From Laguncularia racemosa (Eukaryota; Streptophyta; Magnoliopsida; Myrtales; Combretaceae), in assembly GCA_037954665.1 (NCBI GenBank), contig JBBMOL010000022.1, positions 5,828,001 to 5,892,000 on the forward strand: a DNA stretch of 64,000 nt, read 5' to 3'. The position numbers and the translations under genes are program-made. Numbering within the stretch: the stretch's first letter is position 1; every line of letters begins with the position of its first letter. The notes under the pieces are model-generated. The model made no database searches. It saw nothing but the letters and a program-made list of their open reading frames with translations, and was not told the DNA's origin. Positions 55,429-64,000 of the stretch are shown here, in pieces.

Positions 55429-56640
55429 TGGTATAAGAGCCAAAAAACTTCAATTTTTAAAACCTTCTATATTTAAACACATACACAAACCTTAACCATG
55501 GCATTTATCAGCAACAATGCTGCATTTAAATTTTCCCAACAAGGTAGTCTCATGTTTGTTTATGAAAGATATGAGATATGCAGCATAATGGTGGGAACAT
55601 TATTTATCTCACAAGATTTATGGGATATCGTTCAAAATGATTATGAAATTGCTATTACTACTCTAGAGGTAAAAGCAACCTGAACTATGCCACAAAGAAC
55701 AGAGCAAAAAACGAATACCATGAAAAATGCTAAAGCATTCTTCCATATAATAAGGGATTAGTCAATCAATTCTACCACGAATAATGGGTAAAACAATGTC
55801 ACATGATGCTTGGGATATTTTGAGGAAGCAATATGGAGGTCATGACAAAGGAATTTCAATCAAAGTCCAAAATTTATGGAAAGAGTTTGATAATTTATTT
55901 ATGAAAGATAATAAGAAGGTGCAAGAATTCTTCTTGAGAGCTACCATTATCTTTTTCTTTCTTCTTTCTTTCTTTTTTTTTTTTTTTGGTAAATAAGTTT
56001 TTATGAGAGCTACCATTATCATTAACCAAATAATATGTTATGTAGATACAATTACCAATAAGAGAATTGTGGAAAATGTTTTGAGAAGCTTACTAGTCAA
56101 ATTTGAGCATATGAGTAGAATCTCTAGTCAAAATCTAGGGCAAGCCATCCATTCAAATGTTAATCTCAATAGGCAATGTAGTTGGTAAGATAACGATGAA
56201 AATAGTTATGGTAACTCCTCTAATTCTACTCATAATCGTGGTATTAGACTTCTTGAGGTTGCAGTAGAGGAAGATAATTCAACTTTAGGAACAGTATGTC
56301 TAAATGTTGAATATGCAAGAAATATGGGAATGATTTAAAGAATTATCATTTTCAATGCAAAAAATGTAGAAATCCTAATCACTTAGAAAGGGATTGTTAT
56401 TATAAGGATTGATAAGATGATAAAAATTCAAATTATTTTGAAGAAAATCAAGATAAATAGGTAATTTACTCTTGCATAAATATTGAACAATCATTCGAGA
56501 ATATTTGGTATAATGATTGTAGTTATAGTAATCACATGCTTAGATATTATATATGCACTAGCAAATGACATATCTATGATAAATGTGCAAAAATAAACAC
56601 TATTAAGCTTAAGATATTTAATGAATAATAATAACAAAAA
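55429..56640 (+). pseudogene. Copia gag/protease remnant with primer site
   Basis: TGGTATAAGAGCC at 55429 is a mutated tRNA-Met primer site following an LTR-like end. Gag remnants: ATG 55498, LFISQDLWDIVQNDYE (55605; usual LFRSQDLWDLVENGY), AWDILRKQYGG (55806), KVQNLWKEFDNLFMKDNKKV (55862), and a zinc knuckle CKKCRNPNHLERDC (about 56355). WYNDCSYSNHML near 56510 is the decayed protease site, with the catalytic D-S-G lost. Stops and a T-run insertion near 55970 break the frame. RT and integrase are absent; it stops by 56640 at a GAAAAAGAAAAAAGAACTTT duplication. Confidence 0.7.
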
Positions 56641-58399
56641 AAAAGAAAAAGAAAAAAGAACTTTAGGAAAAAGAAAAAAGAACTTTAGGATGCTCTACTA
56701 TGATTGATATAGGTTTGTATGGTAGGATTTGAATTTGAAAGATAAGGTGAGAGTTCTTTTAGTTCTCCAAAAAATTAGGAATTGTGAAATTTATGTGGCT
56801 GGATGTATATTTGATTAAAAGGAAAATTTTTAATAATATGGAAGGATTCGATTGTAATTTAAATATTATTAATATTTTTTAAGGGGGCATGAAGCCTAAC
56901 CATGTATTTGCATAATAATATACTAGGGGGATTAATGCAATAAGAAAAACAGATGTGTTAATGTAAGTAGAATAATGAAATGTTGTCGTATAGTAAACAC
57001 TAATTAGCCTTTTCATTGGGTAATTGTGTCCCTTAAAATAAAATGATTGAAAATTGCAATGGCAAAATGAAATAAATAGAGAGAGAGCTCACTTTTTAAC
57101 TAGTGGAGTTGTATACATTACAAATAGGATGAAGGAATGTTGCTTACCATAAAATGTAAATAAATAAAAAAATGAATTGAAAGTTTAAATTTTATTAATT
57201 GCAATTTAGAGATATTTAAAGGGATGTGGAGTCGAAAAGGAGGTGTATTTGCTCAATATATATAGATAAGTTATAGATATTAATAAATAACTTAGCAAAT
57301 TTAATATAGTATATAATATATGTTTGTTATATATGCTAAATAATATATATATACTAGACACCTGCAACATATGTGAAAATATTAAGTGGGTAAATAAATA
57401 TTAACGTTAAATAAGTTCATTTTTTTTGGGGGTCCAAGAATTTCATCTAAGAATGGGTATGTAAAAGTTTTGCAAGTGTTACTTTCTAATTCATTAAAAT
57501 TAAGAAAAAATTGTTCATGAAAAGTAAAGCCATACAATAAACTTTTTTTTTCAAAAAAATTATAAAATGCTGATGATAAAATATATAATTATTTGTGATC
57601 AATTATGAAATAATTCTGAAAAAAATGAAAAAAAAATTATAAAATATCATAAACAAAATTATGTTTTGAAAGGGTGAGTAGCCAAAAAAAAAGAGAACTT
57701 TTGAATTAATAGATAAAAGATATGTATACTTTTATGTTGTCTTAAGGTATTTTGGCCTGCGTGAATCTTATAAAGATTGCCTTTTGTAGAGAGAAATGAA
57801 TTCCATACATAAAAACTATATCTTTTAGATAACTACTAGTAAAATCCTAGATAAAATCCTTATTAGTTTGGTATAATGAAGTTGGATTAAATATTGAAGG
57901 AGATATAGCCTATAGGTAATGTCAACGGATAAGGAGGGTGTGAAGTCTAAACGTCTTTCTATTTTCTTAAAAATGCTTCTAAACATTGGAAGAAGAATGG
58001 AACTAAGAATATGATTTACTCAAATTTATTCTTATGTATTAAACATATTATAAAATTAGTAATTACAAACACTTTTTAGACATAATTTTATTTTGGTAGT
58101 CATATCTTAAGTGATTAAAAAATTTTCTAAAAACAGCTTTTAGCTATGAACTTTATGATTTGATAGTCAATTGTATCATATTTAACTGCCAAATTAATGA
58201 TTTGATAGCTGTAAGATTTTCCCTCCACTTTCAAATTTTTTCCCTTAATATATTTTGCTACCAATGAGGCAATGACTAAATTGGTAGCTAAAAGTAACAT
58301 TTTGCTGCTATAATATTTTAGCATGAAATTGAGGCCTCATCCTCTGTGCATTCTGCAGATCGTCAAGAAACTATTGAGAATATTTTATTCCATTTCAGT
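56641..58399 (+). other. AT-rich intergenic stretch, no gene seen
   Basis: Contains a short A-rich duplication (56640-56695), an AT-rich tract (57240-57350) and a possible small element at 58130-58300 with TTTTAGCTA near one end and its reverse complement TAGCTAAAA near the other. Nothing else recognised. Confidence 0.4.
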
Positions 58400-58700
58400 T
58401 AGGTCAGAGTTCTGTGGTTCGTGTGTGCTCAAGTGCGCAATGAAGAAGTTGACATTACAAAAGCCAATAAATGGTTCGAAGAGATATTATTGCAAGAGGC
58501 TTGCTCCAAGCGTTTTCGACAGCAATTATGTTCAAGATTTATGGTTATTGTGTGGAGCATTTGGAAGCATAGGAGCCATCGAACCTTCCAACATTTACAA
58601 CCCAACCCAAATTCTGTCATTGCAGGTATTAATAGACAATTGTAGGAAAGATGGGCTTTCCTCTTCAAATTCAATAGCAGGAAATAAGCATATCCAAGAC
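58400..58700 (+). pseudogene. LINE fragment (post zinc-ribbon helix)
   Basis: In one frame WFEEILLQEACSKRFRQQLC then VIVWSIWKHRSHRTFQHLQP (58545-58605), the pattern (viWxIWkxRNxxxF) that links zf-RVT and RNase H in plant LINEs. Plus strand, opposite to the other LINEs here. About 300 bases only. Confidence 0.6.
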
Positions 58701-59289
58701 CTCAGATTGGACTATTCAACAGATAAAGTTGTGTATCATTTGAATTTGAAAAAGCCTCTTACCATTTATAGAGTTGCACACTTATTGAAATTATTTTGAA
58801 TTTGAAAGTGGGTTACCTTTTTGTGTTGAAGTTGCGGTTTGATGTTTGTGTGAAAGTGAGGAAAGTGCATTATGGCTTGAAGTAGTGTGTATGTAGTGTT
58901 GTATTTTTTAAAATTTAGTAAAAGGTGTTAACATTTGGTGTTGGTTGTTGTATGTGTTGTCAAGCTATTTGTTGTTGGTGGTGTGAACATTATTGAACCG
59001 TGAGCAAAGAGGAAGTTGTGTGGTGGTGAATGGTGTGTTGTGTATGTATTTAATTGCTACCAATTGTATATTTAAGTGGTGAGAAGCCAAGGTAAGAATA
59101 AAGAAAAGTTGAGTAGTAGAATTTAAAATTCAAACAAATCAATAAAGTATGAAAGTAATTGAACTAGTTATTTAAACACTTATAGTTAAATTTAATTTTA
59201 TCTACTTGAAATTAGTTGAGTATACTTCACTTGTAGCTTGGTTGTATGCTTGAAACGTGGAAGTGTGAAGATAATTATTGTGTTGTTAG

Positions 59290-59720
59290 GTTTGAACACA
59301 ATCATGTTTAGTGAGATGTTTCATTATACTAATGTATTGCACCAGACATTGACTACATTTACTATTAAGGATGATGAACAAAGGGAAAACTTGTTCCATA
59401 CCTCTTGTAGGGTATAAGGACATTTATGTGTTCATATAGTTGATGGTGGCAGTTATACCAATGTGATAGCAGTATCAAAACTAAAACTTGCTACTACTCT
59501 ACATCCTGAACCGTATAAATTGCATTAGCTTAGTAATCAAGGAAGTTTGCATGTGACCTAAAGAGCTAGGGTACCTTTCAATATAAGGGGATAAATACCG
59601 TGATGAAATCGAGTGTGATATTTTACCTATGTGTACATCCCACATATTGCTTGGTAGGCCTTGGTTATATGACAAGAGAGTCTTATATGATGGCTTCAAG
59701 AATACTTATGTATTCTAAAA
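59290..59720 (+). pseudogene. Ty3/gypsy protease (second copy of the family)
   Basis: RENLFHTSCRV, then GHLCVHIVDGGSYTNVIAVS (59410; active site D-G-G in place of D-S-G), LATTLHPEPYKLH, and after shifts PHIAW / LVI pieces of the LLGRPW region (about 59640) and DGFKNTYVF (about 59690). Clearly the same protein as at 49231-49835, here with several stops. It keeps the catalytic Asp that the other copy lost. Confidence 0.8.
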
Positions 59721-59739
59721 GGAGGGAAAATGAATTATT

Positions 59740-60130
59740 CTGAATCTGGTGTCACCTTTAGAGGTTCAAAGGGTTCATCAACAAATCAGTAGAGCATCAA
59801 AAGGCCATAAGCAGTTAAACCAACCCTTAGAGCACAAAATTTGTTAGACACAGATGTGCCAACCTTTAGAGGATCCTGATGATCATAGTCTGATGAGTAG
59901 ACTACCAAAGGACCAAACTATTCAGGGGTAGTTATGCTAGCCTTCAAAGGTACTAGAGGCTCATGAGCAGTTGAGTAAACCATTGGAGAATTTTGAGGGT
60001 TAGAGTCAGATGAGCCCATCATCAGAGAGCCAGACTATTCAAAGATGGTTGTGTCCACCTTTAGAGGTTTCAGAGGGCCGTGAGTAGTCGGATAAACCAT
60101 TAGAGGGCCATGAAGGTTAGCACCATATAG
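59740..60130 (+). repeat. Degenerate repeats between protease and pol tail
   Basis: Units of about 115-130 bp containing CAGACTATTCAAAG/GGGG, CACCTTTAGAGG and CATGAGCAGTTG...AAACCATTRGAG. At least two clear copies (59880-59990 and 60005-60110) and partial ones before. Not coding. Confidence 0.6.
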
Positions 60131-60388
60131 ATGAGTTAGAAAAGGAGGAAATAATATTAGTGGAATGGGATAGATAGGGGAAACCTCAGTAGATAATGGG
60201 TCATTATTTGTGTTGTAGATGAAATACATCTTAGAAATGGGGGAGAGAAAACAATAACTCCCTGTGGTATTTCAGATATTGAGATTCTACAGTGATACTG
60301 CTTCAGGTGGCTTGCTAAGAGGAAACAAAGTCTCTACTGCATTTTATCTGTCAAATTTGAGGACAAATCTTTTTTAGGCCCAAGGAGA

Positions 60389-61426
60389 TGATAGGAATCA
60401 AAATTTGTCATGACCTATCATTAGAGCAAGAGCCAAAGGATTGTAAATCTTAGCGATGAGGGCCCATTTTTTAGTACATTAACCCCGGAATTATTTTTTT
60501 ACTAACCTCTTTTCTCTTATTCATGTATTGTATATTCCAACAGGCACACTTATCATGCTTTACTAAGGGATGGACAAACTCATTTAAACTTAGCTTATGG
60601 GTTATCCATGGACCGACCTAAACTGGCAATGAGTTAGGCTGACAAATCCTATTGAAGAATTAGAATATTGAAGACTATTTTTACTTCTGATTTATTTTCT
60701 TTGGACTATTTATGTTGTAAGTTTTTTGGACACTTTTCATTTGCTTGTAATTATGTTTTTAGGATCGGCCACCCTAAAAGTGGCATAGTTGTAATTTTGT
60801 GAACTTTTTAACCCTAAAGGGAGTAAGTATAAATACTTGCTTAAGTAGGGTTTTTGGGAAGAATTTTTCATGATAGAATTCATATATTACGTGAGGGGGT
60901 TAGGGTTTCTTCCTAATTCATTTGCTCTTATCAATTTCAATACTAAGAATTGGAATTGTAGCGAGTGCAACAAAGGGAAATTATGAGTAATATCAATTCC
61001 TTTTTGTTGTGTTTTCTTTTCATCACTAATGAGTTATATCTAGGGTTGAATTGGATGTTTTCTTGGTTAGATTTGATTGCTTTGTAATCAAATTCTTATT
61101 GCTTAATTGATTGATTTTAGCCTTAGTTTTTAACCTTCAATTTAGCTTCATTTGAACCGTGGATCCTTTTATTTGGGAAGTAGATCATGGAATTGAAACT
61201 TGTTGTTCTTGTGTAATTTTTCACATGGATTTACTTGTGATTAGTGTTATATTGGAGGAAATTATCTTTGTTTAATTGAAATTACAACTTTGAGCATTTA
61301 GATCTCATTGCATCTTCACTAGGGTTCATGTAATTTCTAGTAACTTGAACCGAAATTGGTTTAGTGCGTTTAAGGATTATAATTCTCTCTAATTGTATGT
61401 ATTTAACTCCTAATTTAGGTATATCA
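60389..61426 (+). repeat. LTR of the second gag-protease copy
   Basis: 1038 bp, TGATAGGAATC to TAGGTATATCA. TATAAATA at 60828-60835. AAAAGTGGCATAGTTGTAAT and TAAATACTTGCTTAAG match the LTRs at 48089 and 51916 read on the minus strand. Preceded by the pol tail (YLSNLRTNLF) and CAAGGAGA. Confidence 0.8.
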
Positions 61427-61431
61427 TATTT

Positions 61432-61446
61432 TGGTATCAGAGCTAC
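61432..61446 (+). promoter_or_regulatory. Primer binding site after the 60389-61426 LTR
   Basis: TGGTATCAGAGCTAC, five bases after the LTR, the tRNA-Met type. The same spacing and context as the primer site of the 48089-52912 element (six bases). Confidence 0.8.
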
Positions 61447-61594
61447 ACATACTTGGTTCATTTCAATATTGATCACGTAATGATGTGGAATTTGTTATAG
61501 ATCTTGAGAATTGATGCCATTGTTCATGTGATTGGAAGCTAGTTTGATTGATATTGTCTAATTGTCTTTCAAATTGGTTTTGCATGTGCTTAAT

Positions 61595-62150
61595 CTTGGT
61601 TTTAGGCACATCAAGCGTCCAACAAGAAAATTGGCAATTACAATTGAGCTGTTAAAGCAAGAAAATTTTTTATAGTTTTTATGCATGCAACTAAAGCAAA
61701 TGTTTCATTAAAATCAATGCCTGGTTGTTTTGAATATCCCTTAGCTAAAAGATGAGCTTTATACTTCTAGACTAAGCAATCTTCTTTATATTTGGTCTTA
61801 TAAATCCATTTTAGTCCAATAACATTTTTTTTTTTTAGGAAGATTAGCAAGGGCTCATGTATGATTCTTCTTAATGGTTGCCATTTCTTCATCCATGGCC
61901 TTTTGCCATATTACTTCCTCTACAATTTTTTTTCATAAATCTGTGGTTCACATGTGAAAAATGCAAACTCACATAATTCATAAATGTCATGCAAAGATAA
62001 TACATTCCTTATTAGACTTTCTAACTCTGGATAGAATTTTGATAGTAGTGTAGATGTGCTTAGACCAGTTGGTGTATTAGTAACATTAGAAGAACTTAGA
62101 TCTAAACTTAATTGATGGTCTAGTTGCATATCATTAGATCCTAGAGGTAA
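61595..62150 (-). pseudogene. Copia fragment: integrase tail and RT start
   Basis: Minus strand: DIYELCEFAFFTCEPQIYEK (about 61990), EEVIWQKAMDEEMATIKKNH (about 61910), LPKKKNVIGLKWIYKTKYKE (about 61840), YKAHLLAKGYSKQPGIDFNE (about 61760; usual KARLVAKGYSQQ). Ends near LDV at 61600. Stops replace Trp and other residues. No LTR visible on either side. Confidence 0.8.
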
Positions 62151-63639
62151 AATTCTTTGAATAATTGGTGAAATAATTGAAATTTTTCTAACTAAAAATT
62201 CAAGTAAAAATTAAATATAATTAAGGGTAGAATTAAAATTTCAGAAATAAAATTACTAAGTTAACCTTACTTTAGTATTTAAATATTGAGGGTAAGATAA
62301 TAATTTAAAAATCTTAATATTTAATAATTAGAATTACCTACTTGTCCTTAAGTTGTAGTAGTTAAGGAGGGGTAAATTAGTAAATGACCTTATAATTTGA
62401 ATTAAGGAGAATTTAAGCATGGAATTTTTTTAGAACTCTCATTCCCTCACCTCCCTCAACCAAAACTCTCTCTCTCTCTCTCTCTCTCTATCATGTCTCA
62501 CTCTCTCGGCCTCCCTTATTTTCTCCATTAAAATACAAAACTAAGCTTACTTAAGCTCATCAATGGAGTCCTATGGCTAATTAGTGGCTTTTTAATATCA
62601 ATTTAGCTACATCTAAGCTTTAACTTTCAAGTTGAAATGGAGATTTCAAGATACACTTAAGGTTAATTCCAAGTTAAATTTGATGTTTAATAAAATAAAT
62701 CAAGTAAGGAAGTGAAGATCTAGAGGAGGGCAAGTCATCTTATGGTGGTTGTGACTTCAATGATTAGGTAAGTATAAATTTAGGTGTTGGAAGTTAGATA
62801 TAGTGTATAGATTCTTTTGATCAATGGTTTAGAATATTAATTTAGACATTTAATTGTAATTTTGTAAGGTAAAAGCTTAATTTGGAGATTGGAACACTTT
62901 AAAGGAAAGTAATGGTATTTGGAATTAAGATATATTATAGAACATTAAGCGATTCATAAGTTTTGTTAGGGTACTAATGGGTAATTTTGGGTTTATGAAG
63001 GTGAATTAGGAATAGGAAGGTTAATCTCTTTGTTTGATGGTTGCTAGAAGTTTACATGAGCAAGGAGTAAGGTAAGTACTCAATTAGTTGTTTAATTTGA
63101 AGTTTCGTGTGTGATTGATGCTTAGTTAAAGTGAATTTGGGTGTGGAGGTATTAATGGTGGTGTGGATGATTGGCTACATGCTTTATTGATGAATTATCA
63201 CGTTTTGTTGTTAATTGGATTGTTAATTGAGGTTGTATGAGAAGTAGATTGATGTTTGTAGTTTTAAGTTGATGAATATGGGTATATATGTGTGTCATGG
63301 AGATGGATAACTATTAGGGTGCGCTCATGAATAATTTTGGTAAATTGAAGATAAGAAATGTGTAATTGAAATTTAGATAAAATGTATACTTAAATTGGAA
63401 TATGCATTTGGGATAGAATTGATGAATTAGATATAGCTTGGGTAATATCCGTAGTGGGTATGTTAATTGGGTATTTAGAATGTTAAGAATAATGATGATT
63501 TAGAATTAGTGTTGATTGGTGGAATTTGATTTGGAAATGATAATAGGAAATAAGGATTTGGAATGATGATGATTAGTAAAGTAATGAGTAAAAAATAGTT
63601 GAGTTAGGGTTAAATTCGTTTTTTGGAATGTAATATTGT
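62151..63639 (+). other. Region without recognised genes
   Basis: AT-rich; a CT repeat at 62468-62492. The middle part (GTAAGTACTCAATTAG and similar) has the style of a decayed LTR leader, but I could not align it to the LTRs in this window. Confidence 0.35.
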
Positions 63640-64000
63640 TGGTCCCAATAAGATTAATCAAGAGGGGGGTGAATTGATTAATTACTTAAAATTTCAATTT
63701 TTCTCAAATCAACCAAAACTCTTGACTAATGAAATTAAGTGAATAACAACAACGAAGAACAATAATGTGCAGCAAGTAAAAGTAGAAAAGAGTAGAATGC
63801 TCAGATATTTATAGAGGTTCCGCCTCGAGCGTCAATCCTCTCTTCCAGCTCCACGTCGGGGTCCCGGTTGTCTATACCGGTTGTGTTTCACTATATCAAC
63901 AAATCGAAGATATACAACACAAGCCTCTTCAAGGCAAAGTCTCACTGTTGAGTCTTTCTAGCTTCTTCACTAAGCTAATCACTCAACTACAGTGATGAAA
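63640..64000 (+). repeat. Start of an LTR-like or other dispersed repeat, cut by the window end
   Basis: TGTTGGTCCCAATAAG, then AGAGGGGGGTGAATTGATT, a wording common at the start of plant dispersed repeats, and a GC-richer block (TTCCGCCTCGAGCG, CCACGTCGGGGTCCCGGTTG) unlike the surroundings. I infer an LTR start from the TGTTGG terminus only. Confidence 0.4.

Larger units (their letters stand above)
58820..61426 (+). mobile_element. Second copy of the gag-protease-only Ty3/gypsy family, truncated
   Basis: Leader-like sequence (58820-59280), a protease, a repeat-rich spacer, the pol C-terminal tail and an LTR of the same family as 48089-52912. Gag is missing. As in the other copy, the protease reaches the pol tail without RT or integrase, here through about 550 bases of repeats. 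The LTR is followed by a primer site rather than a target duplication. Confidence 0.7.

Noticed and set aside
61595..61615. GGCACATCA at 61604-61612 as the end of the 60389 LTR
   Set aside because: The copia fragment frame runs through it (LDV), and the better end is GGTATATCA at 61426, followed five bases later by a primer site as in the sister element.
1..64000. An integrated plant pararetrovirus
   Set aside because: Every RT and protease found has Ty3/gypsy, Ty1/copia or LINE context with integrase, LTRs or LINE RNase H; no movement-protein or viral capsid pattern was seen.

Overview
This window is nuclear DNA of a flowering plant, most likely a eudicot. The evidence is plant-type transposable elements (Ogre/Tat and Tekay-like Ty3/gypsy, Tork-like Ty1/copia, RTE/L1-type LINEs, CACTA, Mutator and PIF/Harbinger) and one intron-containing plant PLAC8/PCR-type gene (PLANT CADMIUM RESISTANCE / CELL NUMBER REGULATOR family). 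I cannot name the species. Almost everything else is transposon sequence, most of it broken by stop codons and frameshifts.

Layout. 1-9780: 5' part of an Ogre-like Ty3/gypsy element on the minus strand (pol, protease, gag, extra ORF1, tRNA-Arg primer site, 2.1 kb LTR); its integrase lies outside the window. It sits inside a plus-strand Tekay/Del chromovirus (9781-13913), which in turn sits inside a minus-strand CACTA TNP2 transposase gene (13925-15985). 16020-17250: catalytic half of a Mutator (MURA) transposase. 18600-24840: a PCR-type pseudogene split by about 4.9 kb that holds an AT-rich tandem array, a plant mobile domain (PMD) pseudogene and the N-terminal half of a MURA gene. 24900-26060: LINE 3' end. 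27429-30512: the only intact gene, a four-exon PLAC8/PCR gene encoding 279 residues. 30640-40470: one minus-strand LINE cut into three by a complete copia element (31545-36264, TSD AACGG) and a Tekay-like solo LTR (37931-39862, TSD GAGCC/GATCC). 40468-47212: a PIF/Harbinger element (transposase plus Myb-like gene) flanked by two copies of a PCR-promoter block. 47400-53600: the 5' end of a third PCR copy, disrupted by a small terminal-inverted-repeat element that itself contains a complete gag-protease-only Ty3/gypsy element (48089-52912, TSD ATAAT). 53645-55190: third Tekay-like LTR. 55429-56640: copia gag remnant. 58400-58700: LINE remnant. 58820-61446: second copy of the gag-protease-only family, whose LTR has internal sequence on both sides. 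61595-62150: copia remnant. 63640-end: start of a further LTR-like repeat.

The most notable items are: a copia element carrying an internal inverted duplication of about 240 bp that would fold its transcript into a long hairpin; a Ty3/gypsy family with gag and protease but no reverse transcriptase or integrase in either copy; a tRNA-like Pol III A/B box pair inside the Ogre LTR; the derived loss of the CCxxxxCPC cysteines in the intact PLAC8 gene; and insertion histories that can be read to the base from target-site duplications. All alignments here were made by eye.
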